In this document: positions 51,885-60,210 of the stretch, in pieces | Numbering within the stretch: position 1 is the stretch's first letter | Layout: every line of letters begins with the position of its first letter | From: Paenibacillus hunanensis | Lineage (GTDB): Bacteria > Bacillota > Bacilli > Paenibacillales > Paenibacillaceae | Direction: 5' to 3' | Assembly (NCBI RefSeq): GCF_014645615.1 | Contig: NZ_BMMB01000013.1 | Coordinates: forward strand, 1 to 60,210 | Length of the DNA: 60,210 nucleotides | Notes under the pieces: model-generated | The model's input: only the letters and a program-made list of their open reading frames with translations | Told to the model about the DNA's origin: nothing | Database searches by the model: none | Made by a program: the position numbers and the translations under genes

Positions 51885-52403
51885 CTACTTTTCTTCATAA
51901 TCTGGTTGCTTGATAACTACAGCGTCAGCGAGCACGCGCAGTGGATTCCCACCGACAAAGCTCCCTGCCGCTACATCCTTGTGCACAACCGAGCCTGCGG
52001 CAACGACCGCTCCATCCCCAATCGTGATCCCTGGCAAAATTGTACAATTGGCGCCAACCATAACCTCATCACCGATAATGACATCGCCAAGCCGATATTC
52101 TCGGATCAAATACTCATGTGCCAGAATCGTCGTATTGTAGCCAATGACCGAGTTTTTCCCGATTCGTATCCGTTCCGGGAAAAATACGTCCACCATCACC
52201 ATCAGCCCAAATGCCGTATCTGCTCCGACTTCCATACGTAGCAGATATCGATACATCCAATTTTTCAAACCAAGGATCGGACAGTATCGAGCAAGCTGAA
52301 TGATGATAAAGTTGCGTACACCCTTCCACGGACTGACTGTGCTGTAGATTTGCCGCAATGCATTACGCTTGCCTTTGACGGGATAGCGCTCCAGCTTTCT
52401 CAT
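51885..52403 (-). CDS. hexapeptide-repeat acetyltransferase, YvoF-like
   Basis: 172 residues. Left-handed beta-helix hexapeptide repeats: IRIGKNSVIGYNTTILAHEY, VIIGDEVMVGANCTILPGIT and IGDGAVVAAGSVVHKDVAAG, ending PLRVLADAVVI. It belongs to the maltose/galactoside/virginiamycin O-acetyltransferase superfamily; its N-terminal 50 residues are basic and amphipathic. It follows ppaX with a 4-bp overlap (ATGA) and has no strong ribosome binding site, so it is translated by coupling. The B. subtilis hprK-lgt-ppaX-yvoF order is kept. The acceptor is unknown. Confidence 0.85.
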   Translation of the reverse strand: MRKLERYPVKGKRNALRQIYSTVSPWKGVRNFIIIQLARYCPILGLKNWMYRYLLRMEVGADTAFGLMVMVDVFFPERIRIGKNSVIGYNTTILAHEYLIREYRLGDVIIGDEVMVGANCTILPGITIGDGAVVAAGSVVHKDVAAGSFVGGNPLRVLADAVVIKQPDYEEK

Positions 52404-53041
52404 CGATCAACCGGATCAGCGAGCACCAGATTATACAGATCGCTCATACGATGAATGACAAACGTAGGCTCATACTTGGACAGCTCCTGCTCCCCCTTGA
52501 GTGACCAGGCTACCGCTGCCGACTGCACACCTGCTGCTGTCGCTGACTTTAGATCAGCCGGGCTATCGCCGACCATAAGCGTACGCTCAGGTGCTGAGCC
52601 AAGCGCTTCCAGTGCTTTGCGAATCGGCTCGGCATCGGGCTTCGGATGCTCCACGTCATCCAGTGTCACAATCACCTGCATATACTGATCCAGATCAAAC
52701 AGACCGAGTACACGGGTAGTCGTCGCACGAATTTTCGTGGTAACCACGCCCATCTTGATCCCTTGAGCTTGCAGACGAGCAAGCACCTCACTCACCTCTG
52801 GAAAAGGTGCCACCATCTCATCATGATGCAACGAATTATATTCGCGATACGCCTTCACCAGCGGCGCTACATCCTCCTGACCGGAGAAGGTGCGCAGCTG
52901 CTGCTCCAACGTTGTTCCCATATGCGGGATAATCTCTTCACGTGTGAGCGAATGATTCATCACATGCATAAAAGAAGCGATGATCAGCTCATTCGTATCC
53001 ACGATCGTTCCATCCAGATCGAACAAAATCGTATCTATCAT
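52400..53041 (-). CDS. ppaX: pyrophosphatase PpaX
   Basis: 213-residue HAD-superfamily hydrolase. TILFDLDGTIVDTNELI holds the nucleophile Asp and acid/base Asp, VVTTKIRATTTRVLGLFDL the second motif with Thr and Lys, and MVGDSPADLKSATAAG the metal-binding motif. In B. subtilis PpaX hydrolyses the pyrophosphate that HprK makes while dephosphorylating HPr-Ser-P; it is encoded in the same operon here (hprK-lgt-ppaX-yvoF). ATG 53041 has AAGGAGT upstream and is 6 bp after lgt. Confidence 0.93.
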   Translation of the reverse strand: MIDTILFDLDGTIVDTNELIIASFMHVMNHSLTREEIIPHMGTTLEQQLRTFSGQEDVAPLVKAYREYNSLHHDEMVAPFPEVSEVLARLQAQGIKMGVVTTKIRATTTRVLGLFDLDQYMQVIVTLDDVEHPKPDAEPIRKALEALGSAPERTLMVGDSPADLKSATAAGVQSAAVAWSLKGEQELSKYEPTFVIHRMSDLYNLVLADPVDR

Positions 53042-53047
53042 CCTTCA

Positions 53048-54076
53048 CTACTCCTTACGTTCCACCTGAGGCTTTTCCGAATGCTCCGCTTCCGTTTTCG
53101 CAGCGCCATGATGAGGAGCTGTATGATCATGATGATCAGGGACAGGCTCACTGCTGGCTACACGCGTAGAAACAATCGGATCGCTATAATGCTCCAGATT
53201 CTTTTTCGTTTTGCGACGAATGATAATGAATACAATCGCCACAATGATCAGCACCAGCGATAACAGCTGAGACACACGAATATTGCCATAACCCGGCTCA
53301 ATCGCACCCTGCTGGAATCCAAACCAGGTCATTGGCGACCACAGACCATTCACAAGCGAAACGAGCCATGCTGGGCCATCAAAGGTCAGACTATCCGTAC
53401 GCAGTGCTTCAATAAAGAATCGACCGATACCGTACCAGATAAAATACCCCATAAAAATCTCACCGGCACGTACAAAATGGCGACGACGGAAAAACATCAG
53501 CACCAGTATACCGACCAGATTCCATACCGATTCATATAAGAACGTTGGATGATGATACACACCATTTACATTCATCTGGTTTACGATAAAGTCTGGCAGA
53601 TGCAGATTACCACGCAGGAATGCCTCGTCGGTTGGGCCACCATACGCTTCCTGGTTTACAAAGTTACCCCAGCGTCCGATCGCTTGACCGATCAGCAATC
53701 CCGGCCCACAAATATCCGCGATACGCCAGAAGTTATACCCTTTGTAACGTGTGTAGATGACCGCACAAATGATCGCGCCGATCAGCGCGCCATAAATGGC
53801 AATACCACCTTGCCAGATTTTGAACACATCTACCCAGTGATCCTTATAATCCGGCCAACGAAATGCTACATAATAAATACGTGCTGCGATAATCGCCGAC
53901 GGTACACCGAACAGGAGCAGATCCATAAAGAACTCCTGCGGAATCCCATAACGTCGTCCCTCGCGAATAATAAGCAGCAAGCCCATTAACGCACCCAGGC
54001 CTAAAATCAAGCCGTACCAGTGAACCTCAAGCGGCCCAATCGAAAAAGCGATCGGATTAATTAACGATGTCCCCAT
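53048..54076 (-). CDS. lgt: prolipoprotein diacylglyceryl transferase Lgt
   Basis: 342 residues, longer than many family members because of a C-terminal extension. Seven or so membrane helices. Lgt signature: GQAIGRWGNFVNQEAYGGPT, with HPTFLYESVWNLV and YFIWYGIGRFFIEALRTDSL. It transfers diacylglycerol from phosphatidylglycerol to the prolipoprotein Cys. The final 40 residues are cytoplasmic, charged and His-rich (PDHHDHTAPHHGAAK). It is between hprK and ppaX with spacings of 14 and 6 bp. ATG 54076 has AAGGAGAGG upstream. Confidence 0.96.
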   Translation of the reverse strand: MGTSLINPIAFSIGPLEVHWYGLILGLGALMGLLLIIREGRRYGIPQEFFMDLLLFGVPSAIIAARIYYVAFRWPDYKDHWVDVFKIWQGGIAIYGALIGAIICAVIYTRYKGYNFWRIADICGPGLLIGQAIGRWGNFVNQEAYGGPTDEAFLRGNLHLPDFIVNQMNVNGVYHHPTFLYESVWNLVGILVLMFFRRRHFVRAGEIFMGYFIWYGIGRFFIEALRTDSLTFDGPAWLVSLVNGLWSPMTWFGFQQGAIEPGYGNIRVSQLLSLVLIIVAIVFIIIRRKTKKNLEHYSDPIVSTRVASSEPVPDHHDHTAPHHGAAKTEAEHSEKPQVERKE

Positions 54077-54090
54077 TGCTTACCCTCTCC

Positions 54091-55029
54091 TTAATCCATT
54101 TCATCGAGATCTTCAGCGATAGTCTCGGTCAACTTATGCGTGAATTGGAGAGCGGCATTGTAACCCATCCGCTTGAGACGGAAATTCATCGCTGCTACTT
54201 CAATGATAACGGCCAGGTTTCGACCTGGACGTACAGGAATCGTTACGAGAGGCACATCCGTATCAATAATCTTCGTTGTTTCCTCATCCAGACCAATGCG
54301 ATCATATTGCTTATCCTGCTGCCATGCTTCCAGACGCACAACAAGCGTAATTCGCTTATTGTTACGAATCGCACCAGCACCGAATAGCGTCATTACGTTA
54401 ATAATACCAACGCCACGAATTTCCAGCAGATGACGAATCAGTTCAGGTGCTGTACCGTGCAGCTGGTTGTCCGATGTTTGACGGATTTCAACCGCATCAT
54501 CCGCAATCAGACGATGTCCACGTTTGACAAGCTCTAGAGCGGTTTCACTTTTACCGATACCACTGCTACCTGTGATCAGCATCCCTACACCATAGATATC
54601 CACCAGAACGCCGTGAATCGTTGCTGTAGGCGCAAGCTTCTTCTCCAGGAAGTTGGTGATGCGGCTGGATAGAATCGTTGTAGACAGATTACTACGCAGT
54701 ACAGGCAATCCGTGCAGATCGCTTGCTTCAATCAGTTCTTCCGGTACATCCAATCCTCGTGTAACGACAATACATGGCGTTTCTTCATTACATATCTTGC
54801 CCATACGCTCTGCCTTCTCCTCATGCGTAAGCATCTGGAAAAACGCAAGCTCGGTACGGCCAAGAATCTGTACACGCTCTGTCGGGTAATACTCAAAATA
54901 ACCTGCCATCTCCAGACCGGGACGGTTCAGATCATCTACGGTAATGTTTCGTTTTAATCCAAGTCCCCCGGATACTACTTCAAGTTGGAACATTTGTACT
55001 AATTCCGAAACTTTAACATGTTTGGCCAT
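54091..55029 (-). CDS. hprK: HPr kinase/phosphorylase HprK
   Basis: 312 residues, normal HprK length. Walker A: LITGSSGIGKSETALELVKR; HprK signature EIRGVGIINVMTLFG and the loop HGTAPELIRHLLEIRG; C-terminal RLKRMGYNAALQFTHKL. It phosphorylates and dephosphorylates HPr and Crh at Ser46, the trigger for CcpA-type carbon catabolite repression. ATG 55029 is chosen because AAAGGAAG lies upstream and MAKHVKVSELVQMF matches the family N-terminus; the frame extends 28 codons further without a start signal. Its target, an HPr/Crh-like protein, is at 27815-28084. Confidence 0.96.
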   Translation of the reverse strand: MAKHVKVSELVQMFQLEVVSGGLGLKRNITVDDLNRPGLEMAGYFEYYPTERVQILGRTELAFFQMLTHEEKAERMGKICNEETPCIVVTRGLDVPEELIEASDLHGLPVLRSNLSTTILSSRITNFLEKKLAPTATIHGVLVDIYGVGMLITGSSGIGKSETALELVKRGHRLIADDAVEIRQTSDNQLHGTAPELIRHLLEIRGVGIINVMTLFGAGAIRNNKRITLVVRLEAWQQDKQYDRIGLDEETTKIIDTDVPLVTIPVRPGRNLAVIIEVAAMNFRLKRMGYNAALQFTHKLTETIAEDLDEMD

Positions 55030-55435
55030 TCTGTTCTTCCTTTCCCTGAGTAGGTCACTTGTCTTGATCGGGTAAGTCTGAATTGCTATACATATTGCTC
55101 CCAATGTACCCATGGTAATGGAATACGTCTATAAAATCAATTATAACGCCTGTATCGCACCCGAAAGAAACCTACTGGGATCCGAAGATCGAATATTGTC
55201 CCTCCAAAACATGCTGAGTATACCCAAAAGATAGCTGCCCGCTGCCCCAGCATATGGATTCACATGCTAATGAGTAGCTTATTCAATTGACATAGAACGA
55301 CGCCCTTATGCAAGCGAGCGGACTCCACTCTCACTGTATTAAACGAGCCGAGTTGTCACACTATCCATGTGTTACTTATCCTTAGCTTATCGCAATAACA
55401 TGTCGTCTTTATGAACAAGCGCGTATTCAAATATC
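55030..55435. other. gap upstream of hprK
   Basis: About 400 bp between hprK and the msmX terminator. It presumably holds the hprK operon promoter; no clear -35/-10 pair, RNA gene or repeat was recognised. Confidence 0.35.
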
Positions 55436-55482
55436 AAAAAAGCCTGCTGCTCTGGCACACGGCCAGATACAGCAGGCTTTAA
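55436..55482 (-). terminator. msmX-like gene terminator
   Basis: On the minus strand AAGCCTGCTG and TCTGGC pair with GCCAGA and CAGCAGGCTT, followed by TTTTTT. A strong terminator 12 bp past the stop. Confidence 0.9.
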
Positions 55483-55493
55483 ATACAAATCGA

Positions 55494-56630
55494 TTATACA
55501 GTTGCAGGCTCTACGTAGAACAGGTTATCTTCCGATGCTGGATCGAAGATATGAACTTTGTTCATGTCGATTGCCATCGTTACTGTAGCGTTGTCGCGTG
55601 TAGTGGAGCGACCGTCTACACGTGCGATAACTGTATCAGAGCTGATACCGCTCAGGTACAGCAGTGTTTCGTGACCAAGGTTCTCAGAAACGTCCACTTT
55701 TGCAGTGAATACACTGTTCGGAGAAGCTTCCAGGAATACTGGCTCTTCGTGGATATCCTCAGGACGAACACCCAGAATAACCTCTTTACCATTGTAACCC
55801 TGATCCTTCAGCACCTGTGCTTTACCGCCAGGCAGGTTAAGCTCCAGACCTGTTGCGGAGAATACAGTACCGCCGTTTTTCTCGGACAGTGTACCACGGA
55901 TAAAGTTCATTGTAGGGGAACCGATAAAGCCCGCTACGAACATATTACGTGGGTGGTTGTACAGCTCTTCTGGAGAAGCTGCTTGTTGAATGATGCCATC
56001 TTTCATAACAACGATACGATCGCCCATTGTCATCGCTTCGATCTGATCGTGCGTTACGTAGATAACAGTCGTTTGCAGACGTTTAGCCAGTTTTGTGATT
56101 TCCGCACGCATCTGACCACGCAGTTTTGCATCCAAGTTGGACAGCGGCTCATCCATCAGGAAGACTTGTGGATCACGGACAATCGCACGACCGAGGGCAA
56201 CACGCTGACGCTGACCACCGGAAAGTGCTTTTGGTTTACGATCCAGCAAATGCTCGATGTCGAGGATCTTCGCTGCTTCACGTACACGCTTGTCGATCTC
56301 GTCCTTTTTCACTTTACGCAGTTTCAGACCAAACGCCATATTGGAGTATACATCCATGTGTGGATACAGGGCGTAGGATTGGAATACCATCGCGATATCG
56401 CGGTCTTTTGGAGCTACGTCATTTACGACGCGATCGCCAATGTACAGTTTACCTTCGGAGATTTCTTCCAGACCTGCGATCATACGCAGTGTTGTAGATT
56501 TACCACAACCGGATGGACCTACCAGAACCAGAAACTCTTTATCTTTAATGTCGAGGTTGACATCAACTACTGTTGCTTTGTCGGAACCCGGATATTTTTT
56601 GAAAATATGCTCTAAGCGTACACCTGCCAT
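55494..56630 (-). CDS. sugar ABC transporter ATP-binding protein, MsmX/UgpC-like
   Basis: 378 residues. Walker A GPSGCGKSTTLRMIAGLEE, Q-loop FQSYALYPHMDVYSNMAFGL, signature LSGGQRQRVALGRAIV, Walker B VFLMDEPLSNLDAKLR and H-loop TVIYVTHDQIEAM. A C-terminal MOBE/TOBE regulatory domain follows with VILGVRPEDIHEEPVF. In Bacillales MsmX is a shared ATPase that powers several carbohydrate importers lacking their own; as a single gene here it fits that role. ATG 56630 has GGAGG 9 nt upstream. A cre-like site upstream suggests catabolite control. Confidence 0.93.
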   Translation of the reverse strand: MAGVRLEHIFKKYPGSDKATVVDVNLDIKDKEFLVLVGPSGCGKSTTLRMIAGLEEISEGKLYIGDRVVNDVAPKDRDIAMVFQSYALYPHMDVYSNMAFGLKLRKVKKDEIDKRVREAAKILDIEHLLDRKPKALSGGQRQRVALGRAIVRDPQVFLMDEPLSNLDAKLRGQMRAEITKLAKRLQTTVIYVTHDQIEAMTMGDRIVVMKDGIIQQAASPEELYNHPRNMFVAGFIGSPTMNFIRGTLSEKNGGTVFSATGLELNLPGGKAQVLKDQGYNGKEVILGVRPEDIHEEPVFLEASPNSVFTAKVDVSENLGHETLLYLSGISSDTVIARVDGRSTTRDNATVTMAIDMNKVHIFDPASEDNLFYVEPATV

Positions 56631-56915
56631 AATCAAAAACCTCCCTGAATATAAATGTGGTTTGCTTCATTCATCACGGTAAAGCACCTATGCCCTGGGA
56701 CAATCATCCTTGTCATCTGATTGCTCCGGTTGCCCATTTCGCTACCGATTATGTACCTGCTCATTCAAAGAGGAATGATAGGAAGCTTGCAAGCAGATGC
56801 CGCAGACAGAATCACCGGCTTCATTCGATATATCCAAAACCTGTAAATTAAGCCATCAGATAGCCTAATTGGGGAGTCGGATCAATATCCTCAAACAGCA
56901 CGATTTGCACCGTTT

Positions 56916-56929
56916 TGTAACCGGTTTCT
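56916..56929. promoter_or_regulatory. possible cre (CcpA) site upstream of the msmX-like gene
   Basis: TGTAACCGGTTTCT matches the cre consensus TGNAANCGNWNNCW at every fixed position, on the plus strand. It lies about 290 bp upstream of the msmX-like gene and about 65 bp past the 3' end of the CdaR-like gene. The remaining 56631-56994 region holds no gene. Confidence 0.6.
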
Positions 56930-56994
56930 TGATCTGGTTCTATCTTACCCTAATCTGCTTGCGAACTCTATCGACAAACTATACAAAAAAAGTT

Positions 56995-58632
56995 TTAGCT
57001 TTTTGTTACTTTATACAATAGCAGTGTCAGACGCATAAGTACCGCGTCTTCAAATCGCCGTACATCCAGCTGTGTATCCTGCTTAATCCGATCCAATCGG
57101 TATAGTAACGTATTACGGTGAATGTACAATTGCTTTGCCGTCTCACTCACATTACAATCCATTTTGAAAAAAGTCTCCAGTGTAGCCACTGTCTCGTCAT
57201 CATCAAATAACTGCGAGTACCGATCAGCCGCCTCCACAAAGCGCAGACGCTCATCCTCGGGGATACGATACAACAGACTTTCCAGACGCAGCTCCCATGG
57301 TAAGTGAATATGCTCAGTTACATGGAAGAGTCGTCCCAGATGAATCGTCTCACGTAGCTGGCTCACCATCTGTGCCAATCCATGCAGAGGATGTAGCGGC
57401 AAGCCTACACTAATATGGAAGCTCCCAACCCATTCACTCGCAACAAGCTCATGTAGCCCCAGCGCAAAGGCAGTCAGCAAATCCTCCTCTGTATCCTCTC
57501 CCTCGCCCGCACCATCCCAGCCCTCACGAGCAGATTCGCGCGCTTCCTTACTTCCGTGACCGTTATTGGAGCGTGAGGCTTTACTACCTTTTTCTTCTAT
57601 AGAAGATGATCGTGATTTAGTCGAAGATATAGATTGCTTTTCCAAAGTTTCCTCATCCTCAATTAGCCCATGATTAGCTAGAATTAGCCATTCATTTTCT
57701 TGCAATGGAATAAGCAATACCGTTCGGTCAAAATAACTGGATAACAGCGTACCCAGCTGTTTCGGATGAAGTGTCCCCGATGGTAAACTATCCGCTACCA
57801 TCACAAAGGGAACCATCGCCCTGTTCAGTCGCCGCCGAATCGCCAGCTCCTCTGGTATCTCTACAGATAAACTACGCAAGCTAAGCTGCCGCACAAGCCA
57901 TTGTCCCAGCTCCCTTGCTTCCTGCTCCGGCCCAGACACAGGAGCAGCAACAACAATCGGCTGCATGCCGGTTACGGATGGCAACAGCAATTCCAACAGC
58001 TGATACAGCCGATGAAGCTCCGAAAGCTCTATTTCTCCAATCGCATCAGGTAGCCCACCATCGTTAGCATTCTCTTTTTTATTTAAAGATTGATCACTAC
58101 ATTCATCGCTAGATGGGTCACTAGACTCCTGCGTAGAAGTTTTGGAAGCTTCGCTATTAATTGAGGATTCCACTAAAGGGATAGAGGGTTCCCACACCAC
58201 CACTCTACCGTTTCCTTGCCATACCGGAATCATTACTCGCTCGTTCGTTGAAGTAGGAGCTCCAGTTCGCTTGCTTTGCGAAGAAATGATCTTTTCGTCT
58301 CGTGACTTCTCATACTCCTTGTTCTCATACTCCTTATATGAGGCTTTCTCATACGCTGTTAATTGATTTGTCGCTTCTTCATTTAGATCCACACTCTCAT
58401 ATTGTTGAAAGGCATTATTCTGCTTATAACCATGCTTGGAATTAACTTCATAACTCTGTGCCCAGTTTGGATTTATCTGCTCTTCTTCAGTATTTGTCAC
58501 ATGTCTGGATACATCCTCAATATGACTCACCGTGTAGATGCTCTCCCACTCTTCTTCACTCATATGATGTTCACGGATCTTAATTCCCATAATCTGCTCA
58601 ATACGCTGGCGCAGCTCGTTAATATCCATCAT
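56995..58632 (-). CDS. PucR/CdaR-like transcriptional regulator
   Basis: 545 residues from ATG 58632, with GAAAGGA upstream. The C-terminal HTH is of the PucR type: AKQLYIHRNTLLYRLDRIKQ preceded by TLETFFKMDCNVSETAKQLY. The middle has a GAF/GGDEF-like pattern typical of CdaR regulators: LAIRRRLNRAMVPFVMVADS and FALGLHELVASEWVGSFHIS. The N-terminal 200 residues include low-complexity charged and Ser-rich stretches not usual in the family. CdaR-type regulators respond to sugar diacids and related ligands; the ligand here is unknown. It stands upstream of the sugar ABC ATPase gene on the same strand. Confidence 0.75.
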   Translation of the reverse strand: MMDINELRQRIEQIMGIKIREHHMSEEEWESIYTVSHIEDVSRHVTNTEEEQINPNWAQSYEVNSKHGYKQNNAFQQYESVDLNEEATNQLTAYEKASYKEYENKEYEKSRDEKIISSQSKRTGAPTSTNERVMIPVWQGNGRVVVWEPSIPLVESSINSEASKTSTQESSDPSSDECSDQSLNKKENANDGGLPDAIGEIELSELHRLYQLLELLLPSVTGMQPIVVAAPVSGPEQEARELGQWLVRQLSLRSLSVEIPEELAIRRRLNRAMVPFVMVADSLPSGTLHPKQLGTLLSSYFDRTVLLIPLQENEWLILANHGLIEDEETLEKQSISSTKSRSSSIEEKGSKASRSNNGHGSKEARESAREGWDGAGEGEDTEEDLLTAFALGLHELVASEWVGSFHISVGLPLHPLHGLAQMVSQLRETIHLGRLFHVTEHIHLPWELRLESLLYRIPEDERLRFVEAADRYSQLFDDDETVATLETFFKMDCNVSETAKQLYIHRNTLLYRLDRIKQDTQLDVRRFEDAVLMRLTLLLYKVTKS

Positions 58633-59270
58633 ACATATCCTTTCACTTACCAAATTCGATAGTCGCTTTACTCATTGCTTTTTCTCCATACTCTTACCGA
58701 TTGTTACTGATATCTTGTATTGTTAATCTGTTGATCTTGATCCATTGTCTCCATGACTGCTTTATGAATGTACTAGAATTCTTTTCTACACTGCTCGTAT
58801 GCTATACACTATTCTTTATAATTATCAACTTATGCATGTCTTATATCTTATTAACTTATACATATCGAAATGTTTAAAAACACTACTTCATAAAGTGATA
58901 CATTTCTTATTTTATGAGTTTCTTCATTATAATACTAACACTCTCACATACCTCATTCAAAAGGTAAACTGCTATTAAACTACCATGACTAATCTGTTAT
59001 TCCTATCATTTCAATTTAATAAGTTATATTAAGATATATTCTAACTATATAAATTGGACTCAATACTATATTTTTTAGCGATACAACTTCCTTGCGACTT
59101 TCGTAATATAACCTTAATCTACAGTTGCTTTTTGCTTACTTCACTCATCCACAGACAATATGGATCAATAAGATAAGATTTTTATATACTTCCTATTGAT
59201 CATCAAAAGTACCTCAAAACATTAAAAGTAACAGTTAAATTGACGATCAAATCATCTAGATAACTATAAC
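58633..59270. other. AT-rich gap before the tRNA cluster
   Basis: About 640 bp of very AT-rich sequence between the CdaR-like gene and the tRNA terminator. No credible reading frame, repeat array or RNA gene was recognised. The CdaR-like gene's promoter must lie in its left part. Confidence 0.4.
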
Positions 59271-59306
59271 AAAAAAAGCACCCTGCCCTAAGGCAAGATG
59301 CTTTTA
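59271..59306 (-). terminator. terminator of the rRNA/tRNA operon
   Basis: On the minus strand AAAGCA, GCC, loop, GGC, GTGCTTT is followed by TTTTTT, just after tRNA-Lys. It ends the leftward rRNA/tRNA transcript. Confidence 0.85.
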
Positions 59307-59311
59307 TGTGA

Positions 59312-59384
59312 TGAGCCATGAAGGACTCGAACCTTCGACACCCTGATTAAAAGTCAGGTGCTCTACCAACTGAGCTAATGGCTC
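59312..59384 (-). tRNA. tRNA-Lys (TTT)
   Basis: Acceptor GAGCCAT pairs with ATGGCTC; anticodon loop CTTTTAA gives TTT. CCA is not encoded. Last gene of the tRNA cluster, next to the terminator. Confidence 0.95.
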
Positions 59385-59394
59385 ATAAAAAAAC

Positions 59395-59479
59395 TGGTGG
59401 AGGCTGATGGATTCGAACCACCGAACTCGGAGAGAACAGATTTACAGTCTGCTGCGTTTGGCCACTTCGCTAAGCCTCC
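59395..59479 (-). tRNA. tRNA-Tyr (GTA)
   Basis: Class II tRNA of about 85 nt with a long variable arm; anticodon loop CTGTAAA gives GTA. Acceptor GGAGGCT pairs with AGCCTCC; CCA is encoded. Confidence 0.95.
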
Positions 59480-59490
59480 ACAATAAAAGA

Positions 59491-59563
<73 letters not shown>

Positions 59564-59618
59564 ATACAGCATATTTGATTAATATAACGTATGATACATT
59601 CATTGCACTAATCAAAAA

Positions 59619-59694
59619 TGGCGGAACCGACGGGATTTGAACCCGCGATCTCCTGCGTGACAGGCAGGCATGTTAACCCCTACACCACGGTTCC
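59619..59694 (-). tRNA. tRNA-Asp (GTC)
   Basis: Acceptor GGAACCG pairs with CGGTTCC; anticodon loop CTGTCAC gives GTC. CCA is encoded. Confidence 0.95.
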
Positions 59695-59704
59695 AGGATA
59701 AAAA

Positions 59705-59780
<76 letters not shown>

Positions 59781-59786
59781 ACATTA

Positions 59787-59862
59787 TGGTGGAGACTGAC
59801 GGGATCGAACCGCCGACCCTCTGCTTGTAAGGCAGATGCTCTCCCAGCTGAGCTAAGTCTCC
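59787..59862 (-). tRNA. tRNA-Val (TAC)
   Basis: Acceptor GGAGACT pairs with AGTCTCC; anticodon loop CTTACAA gives TAC. CCA is encoded. Confidence 0.95.
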
Positions 59863-59871
59863 AGGTATTTA

Positions 59872-59948
59872 TGGTAGCGGCGGAGGGGATCGAACCCCCG
59901 ACCTCACGGGTATGAACCGTACGCTCTAGCCAGCTGAGCTACACCGCC
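59872..59948 (-). tRNA. tRNA-Met (CAT), elongator
   Basis: Acceptor GGCGGTG with CGCCGC-type 3' strand; anticodon loop TTCATAC gives CAT. The sequence lacks initiator features (no C1:A72 mismatch), so it is the elongator Met tRNA. A lysidine-modified Ile tRNA is possible but less likely. CCA is encoded. Confidence 0.9.
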
Positions 59949-60001
59949 ATAATAAAATGATTTATATAACTGTAGGTTCAAACCGAAAAGCAAGGTTCTA
60001 G

Positions 60002-60093
60002 TGGCGGAGAGAGAGGGATTCGAACCCTCGCACCGCTTACGCAGTCTAACCCCTTAGCAGAGGGTCCCCTTATAGCCACTTGGGTATCTCTCC
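60002..60093 (-). tRNA. tRNA-Ser (GCT)
   Basis: Class II tRNA of about 92 nt with a long variable arm; acceptor GGAGAGA pairs with TCTCTCC and the anticodon loop CTGCTAA gives GCT. CCA is encoded. First tRNA after the 23S 3' end. Confidence 0.95.
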
Positions 60094-60159
60094 AAGAAAA
60101 CTTTACAAAGTTGTTCCCTGAAAACTGAATCCGAAACGAATCATCGCGATTTTAGAAGT

Positions 60160-60210
60160 TAGGATAAGCCCTCGACCGATTAGTATTGGTCAGCTCCATG
60201 CATTGCTGCA
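60160..60210 (-). rRNA. 23S rRNA 3' end (partial)
   Basis: On the minus strand the sequence TGCATGGAGCTGACCAATAC and then TAATCGGTCGAGGGCTTATC matches the 3' end of Bacillales 23S rRNA. The gene continues beyond the window edge. The 66-bp spacer to tRNA-Ser has TTTTCAGGGAACAAC, a common motif of rRNA spacers. No 5S gene lies in that spacer. Confidence 0.85.

Overview
The window reads as a chromosome segment of a Paenibacillus-like Firmicute (inference). The evidence is gene order that matches the Bacillales block ssrA-smpB-rnr-secG-(glycolysis)-clpP-crh-whiA-yvcK-rapZ-trxB-yvcD-his-yvoF-ppaX-lgt-hprK, strong AGGAGG ribosome binding sites, a CggR operator, a CtsR box and a Bacillales-type tmRNA tag. 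Almost everything is transcribed from the minus strand, leftward, from an rRNA/tRNA cluster at the right end.

1-7.1 kb is a low-GC, decayed accessory island beside the 3' end of ssrA. It holds a truncated metallophosphatase, a stand-alone HNH nuclease-like gene, an unknown gene with two frameshifts, a remnant that resembles a replication endonuclease, several small ORFs, an intact excisionase-like gene and a tyrosine integrase broken by two frameshifts. 7.1-14.4 kb holds the trans-translation pair ssrA/smpB, RNase R with a very long basic tail, and secG. 13.0-20.8 kb is the glycolytic block cggR-gapA-pgk-tpiA-gpmI-eno, with a recognisable CggR operator and promoter upstream.

21-28 kb contains a tRNA-Arg gene, clpP under a CtsR box, and a set of secreted envelope proteins: two tandem copper-amine-oxidase-domain/DUF3298-like paralogues, a SIMPL-domain protein and a third small copper-amine-oxidase-domain protein. 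27.8-36.4 kb is a carbon-flux and regulation block: an HPr/Crh-like protein, whiA, yvcK, rapZ, a ROK glucokinase, trxB, a YvcD-like TPR protein and a divergent PRPP synthetase paralogue. 36.6-41.6 kb is a plus-strand insert: a MarR-HlyD-ABC2 permease operon without an ATPase, and a MerR/aldo-keto-reductase pair sharing a MerR-type promoter. 41.7-49.9 kb is the complete histidine pathway, hisZGDBHAFI plus hisJ.

A 15-copy heptamer array lies beside a membrane acyltransferase at 50-51.7 kb. The hprK-lgt-ppaX-yvoF operon follows, then a MsmX/UgpC-like sugar ABC ATPase with a possible CcpA cre site, a PucR/CdaR-like regulator, and eight tRNA genes downstream of the 23S rRNA 3' end. No 5S gene lies between the 23S end and the tRNAs.

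No clear new multi-gene system is evident. The strongest leads are the HNH gene and the frameshifted gene with a poly-G tract in the island, the crh-position HPr that keeps His15, the PRPP synthetase paralogue beside the his genes, the ATPase-less exporter operon and the heptamer array.
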